Source of the DNA: Pteria penguin
Taxonomy: Eukaryota > Mollusca > Bivalvia > Pterioida > Pteriidae
Assembly (NCBI GenBank): GCA_035048485.1
Contig: CM068583.1
Location: 27,091,841-27,155,840 of the forward strand
DNA: 64,000 bases
Reading direction: 5' to 3'
Shown: piece by piece, positions 1 through 64,000 of the stretch
Position numbering within the stretch: the first letter of the stretch is position 1
Layout: each line of letters begins with the position of its first letter
Notes under the pieces: model-generated
What the model saw: only the letters and a program-made list of their open reading frames with translations
What the model was told of the DNA's origin: nothing
Database searches by the model: none
Translations under genes and position numbers: made by a program

Positions 1-1674
1 CTAGTCTTAATCATCGATCTTCATGGAACAAAATGAAAGACGAAGGCAACTTTGTTAACTGTAACTTTCAACTTACCACAAAAATTCTATATTTACTTGC
101 TGTTCATCAGTCATAAAGTCACGAACCATATTTGACTACAAAGTTTGTAAGTTTTTTTTGTGAAACAGAACGAGTTCATAAGTTTCTTAGTAAAAGAGAT
201 ATTGGTCATAAGTTTTTTTCTGTAAAAGGTTAGTGGTCCTTGATAAACACCAATTTATACACTTGGGATGAGATCTATCATCCATCCCTCTCTCCGGTGT
301 TACATTACCAGTATAGCTATACCATGTAAACTTCCTGCTCAGTCAATAGAAGTGTGTCTTACAGGATAAATCCTACAAGTTTCATTATAAATGACAAAAT
401 GCTGAAAATGTTCTTGCAAAATTACCTGGTAGTTAAAATTTGATGGGAGTTTTTTTCCCCTGAAATAGTAAATTCACGTACGATAAAAAAAAAATAAAAA
501 AGGACCAAAAATTCTCACATTCTCACACTGTAGAGTGAACAATGAGAAACACTTTCACACGCATCAGAAATATAGCGATGACCTTTGTCTGTCAACAAAA
601 TATAGAAGTTCAAGTAGAAATAGATATATATTTATATATGTACACACTGATCCTAAAAACGAGACTTGGTAATTAAATAAAATTCACAACAACTTTTTAT
701 GATAAAAGATCATTTTGATCTGTATGAAAATATCCATGTGCAATTACACAGGAAACACTGCAATGGCATAATGCAAAAAGTATCTTCAATAAATATTACA
801 AATTTTGTTTGGCCATACTACATGTAGTACTCTATATAATTATTTCTGTGCAAAACAGTCTGCTCTCCATTAAAATTATACATCACATAAAAAAAATCAC
901 AACCCATCATAGGAATTTCAAAAGTTTCACATTTTTACACTTTTTGATCATGATAAATTCAAAAGCAATACGTATAAACAATAAAGCTTCTCAACATAGT
1001 ACAGTCCTTTGAATGCTCTTATATCAAAAGCATTCAAACATCTCATTCTGCAATTCATCAAAAACAAAATGTCACAAGTTGAATGAGTAAATGGCAAACC
1101 AAAGTGTGACTCACACAGACTAGTTTTTGATTTGAATTGTATGCAGTCTTCAAGTTAAGCAAGTCATGGAGTTCATTCAGTCTAAAAACAGAAAGTCTCT
1201 ACGGATCAGATAATAAGCTGTAATTCTACTGCCTTTTCTGTTAGCTCGTTTAGAGTTAATACTGCTGGATATTTGAGCAGTATCAGATCCACAGAGTACT
1301 TCACAATAAAACAGTCTCTGTACACTTACTTAATTGTCTTACAATCATGTCCTCCAGGTATACGTGTTCCATCAGTTACCTCACTAACTTTATACTTCTT
1401 CCTTTGATAGGATTCTCTTCATTGTTACTAAATTGTAACATAAACTCATTGCATGTTTTTTTCTTTTCTGTTCCGTATGTAACTACAGTCACTTATGTTG
1501 CATTTTACAATTTAGAATTCTGCATATTTTGAGAATTCTGATTCTTTCTTCATTAGAATGTGCATTGGTTCTGGGTCATGCTTCGGAATGAAGATGCTTT
1601 CCTCATTGTTATCGACTTTCGAAAGGTTCAGGCTGATCAGTTTCTGTGTTTTGAGGAAGAATGGCATGACAACC
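1..1674 (-). other. PLCE1: PLCE1 3' UTR and downstream sequence
   Basis: AT-rich sequence after the stop codon with no convincing coding potential on either strand. I found no canonical polyadenylation hexamer on the minus strand here (no TTTATT or TTTAAT on the plus strand), so the transcript end may use a variant signal or lie beyond the window. Confidence 0.5.
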
Positions 1675-63650
<61,976 letters not shown>

Positions 63651-64000
63651 CGGTAACCATTGTACAATAAATCCGTATATCAAACCGAGAAATTTTCACA
63701 TACCATTAACACTAGTTAAATATCCAGAAAGATCATTCATTATATATAGGTTTCAATCAAATTAATTTCCCCAAATCATATCAAGAACAAAATGTTGTAA
63801 AGAAATCTCGCAGATAAAGCGACGCGCAACACGGGGCAATGAGGAATCTGTGCTCACGTAATATTTTCCATATAGTCACCCAATGAATTGTTAATGATTT
63901 CGCGTCACTTCACCCCACTTGCCTCCGACGTGAGCAGTAGGGAATCAACGTCAAATCCAATGAGGTGTATGCATCACTAAATGCTTAATCTTCACCAATA
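63651..64000 (-). promoter_or_regulatory. Probable PLCE1 5' UTR and promoter
   Basis: A TATATATA motif at 63741-63748 lies about 95 bp upstream of the start codon, and the most upstream part has CRE-like half sites (GACGTGAG near 63928, AACGTCAA near 63948). Motifs this short occur by chance; no transcription start can be proved. Confidence 0.35.

Overview
This is a eukaryotic, AT-rich, intron-rich and repeat-rich window, most likely from a bivalve mollusc. That assignment is inference. It rests on dispersed repeats ending in the paired 'CTCACCTGAG ... CTCAGGTGAG' motif, 'AGGTCAAGGTCA'-type repeats ending in 'GACAGACAGACGG', and a short-LTR Ty3/gypsy element of about 4.8 kb, all of which I associate with oyster, scallop and mussel genomes.

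Almost the whole window is one gene on the minus strand: an orthologue of phospholipase C epsilon (PLCE1). I could chain 34 coding exons from an ATG at 63650 to a TGA at 1675. All exon phases agree and the 6372-nt sum gives 2123 codons plus stop with no frameshift. Domain order: talin-like FERM F2-F3 module (aa ~23-298), RasGEF/CDC25 (~300-520), PH-like (~570-817), EF-hand-like region (~862-1145), PLC X box (~1146-1300, all catalytic residues present), acidic X-Y linker (~1306-1430), Y box (~1430-1600), C2 (~1610-1740), RA1 (~1785-1885), RA2 (~1912-2025), basic tail. Every intron is GT-AG except intron 22, which has the signature of a U12-type AT-AC intron.

Layout from high to low coordinates: 63651-64000 probable promoter; exons 1-10 (63650-48341) encode FERM, RasGEF, PH and the start of the EF region, with four tandem-repeat arrays in the introns; intron 10 (48340-31325, 17 kb) is filled with repeats, including a complete LTR retrotransposon nested in a MITE; exons 11-20 (31324-15087) encode the EF region and X box, separated by an 8-kb intron with a foldback element and a SINE, then a 75-bp minisatellite in which nearly every unit carries a consensus splice donor; exons 21-34 (14819-1675) encode Y, C2, RA1, RA2 and the tail. 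The 3' UTR runs left from 1674.

I see no tRNA, rRNA or other independent protein-coding gene. Points of most interest: the FERM module fused to PLC epsilon, the AT-AC intron, the shared exon structure of RA1 and RA2, in-frame copies of the end of the RA2 exon 31 just downstream of it, the splice-donor minisatellite, and a retrotransposon with identical LTRs but broken coding frames.
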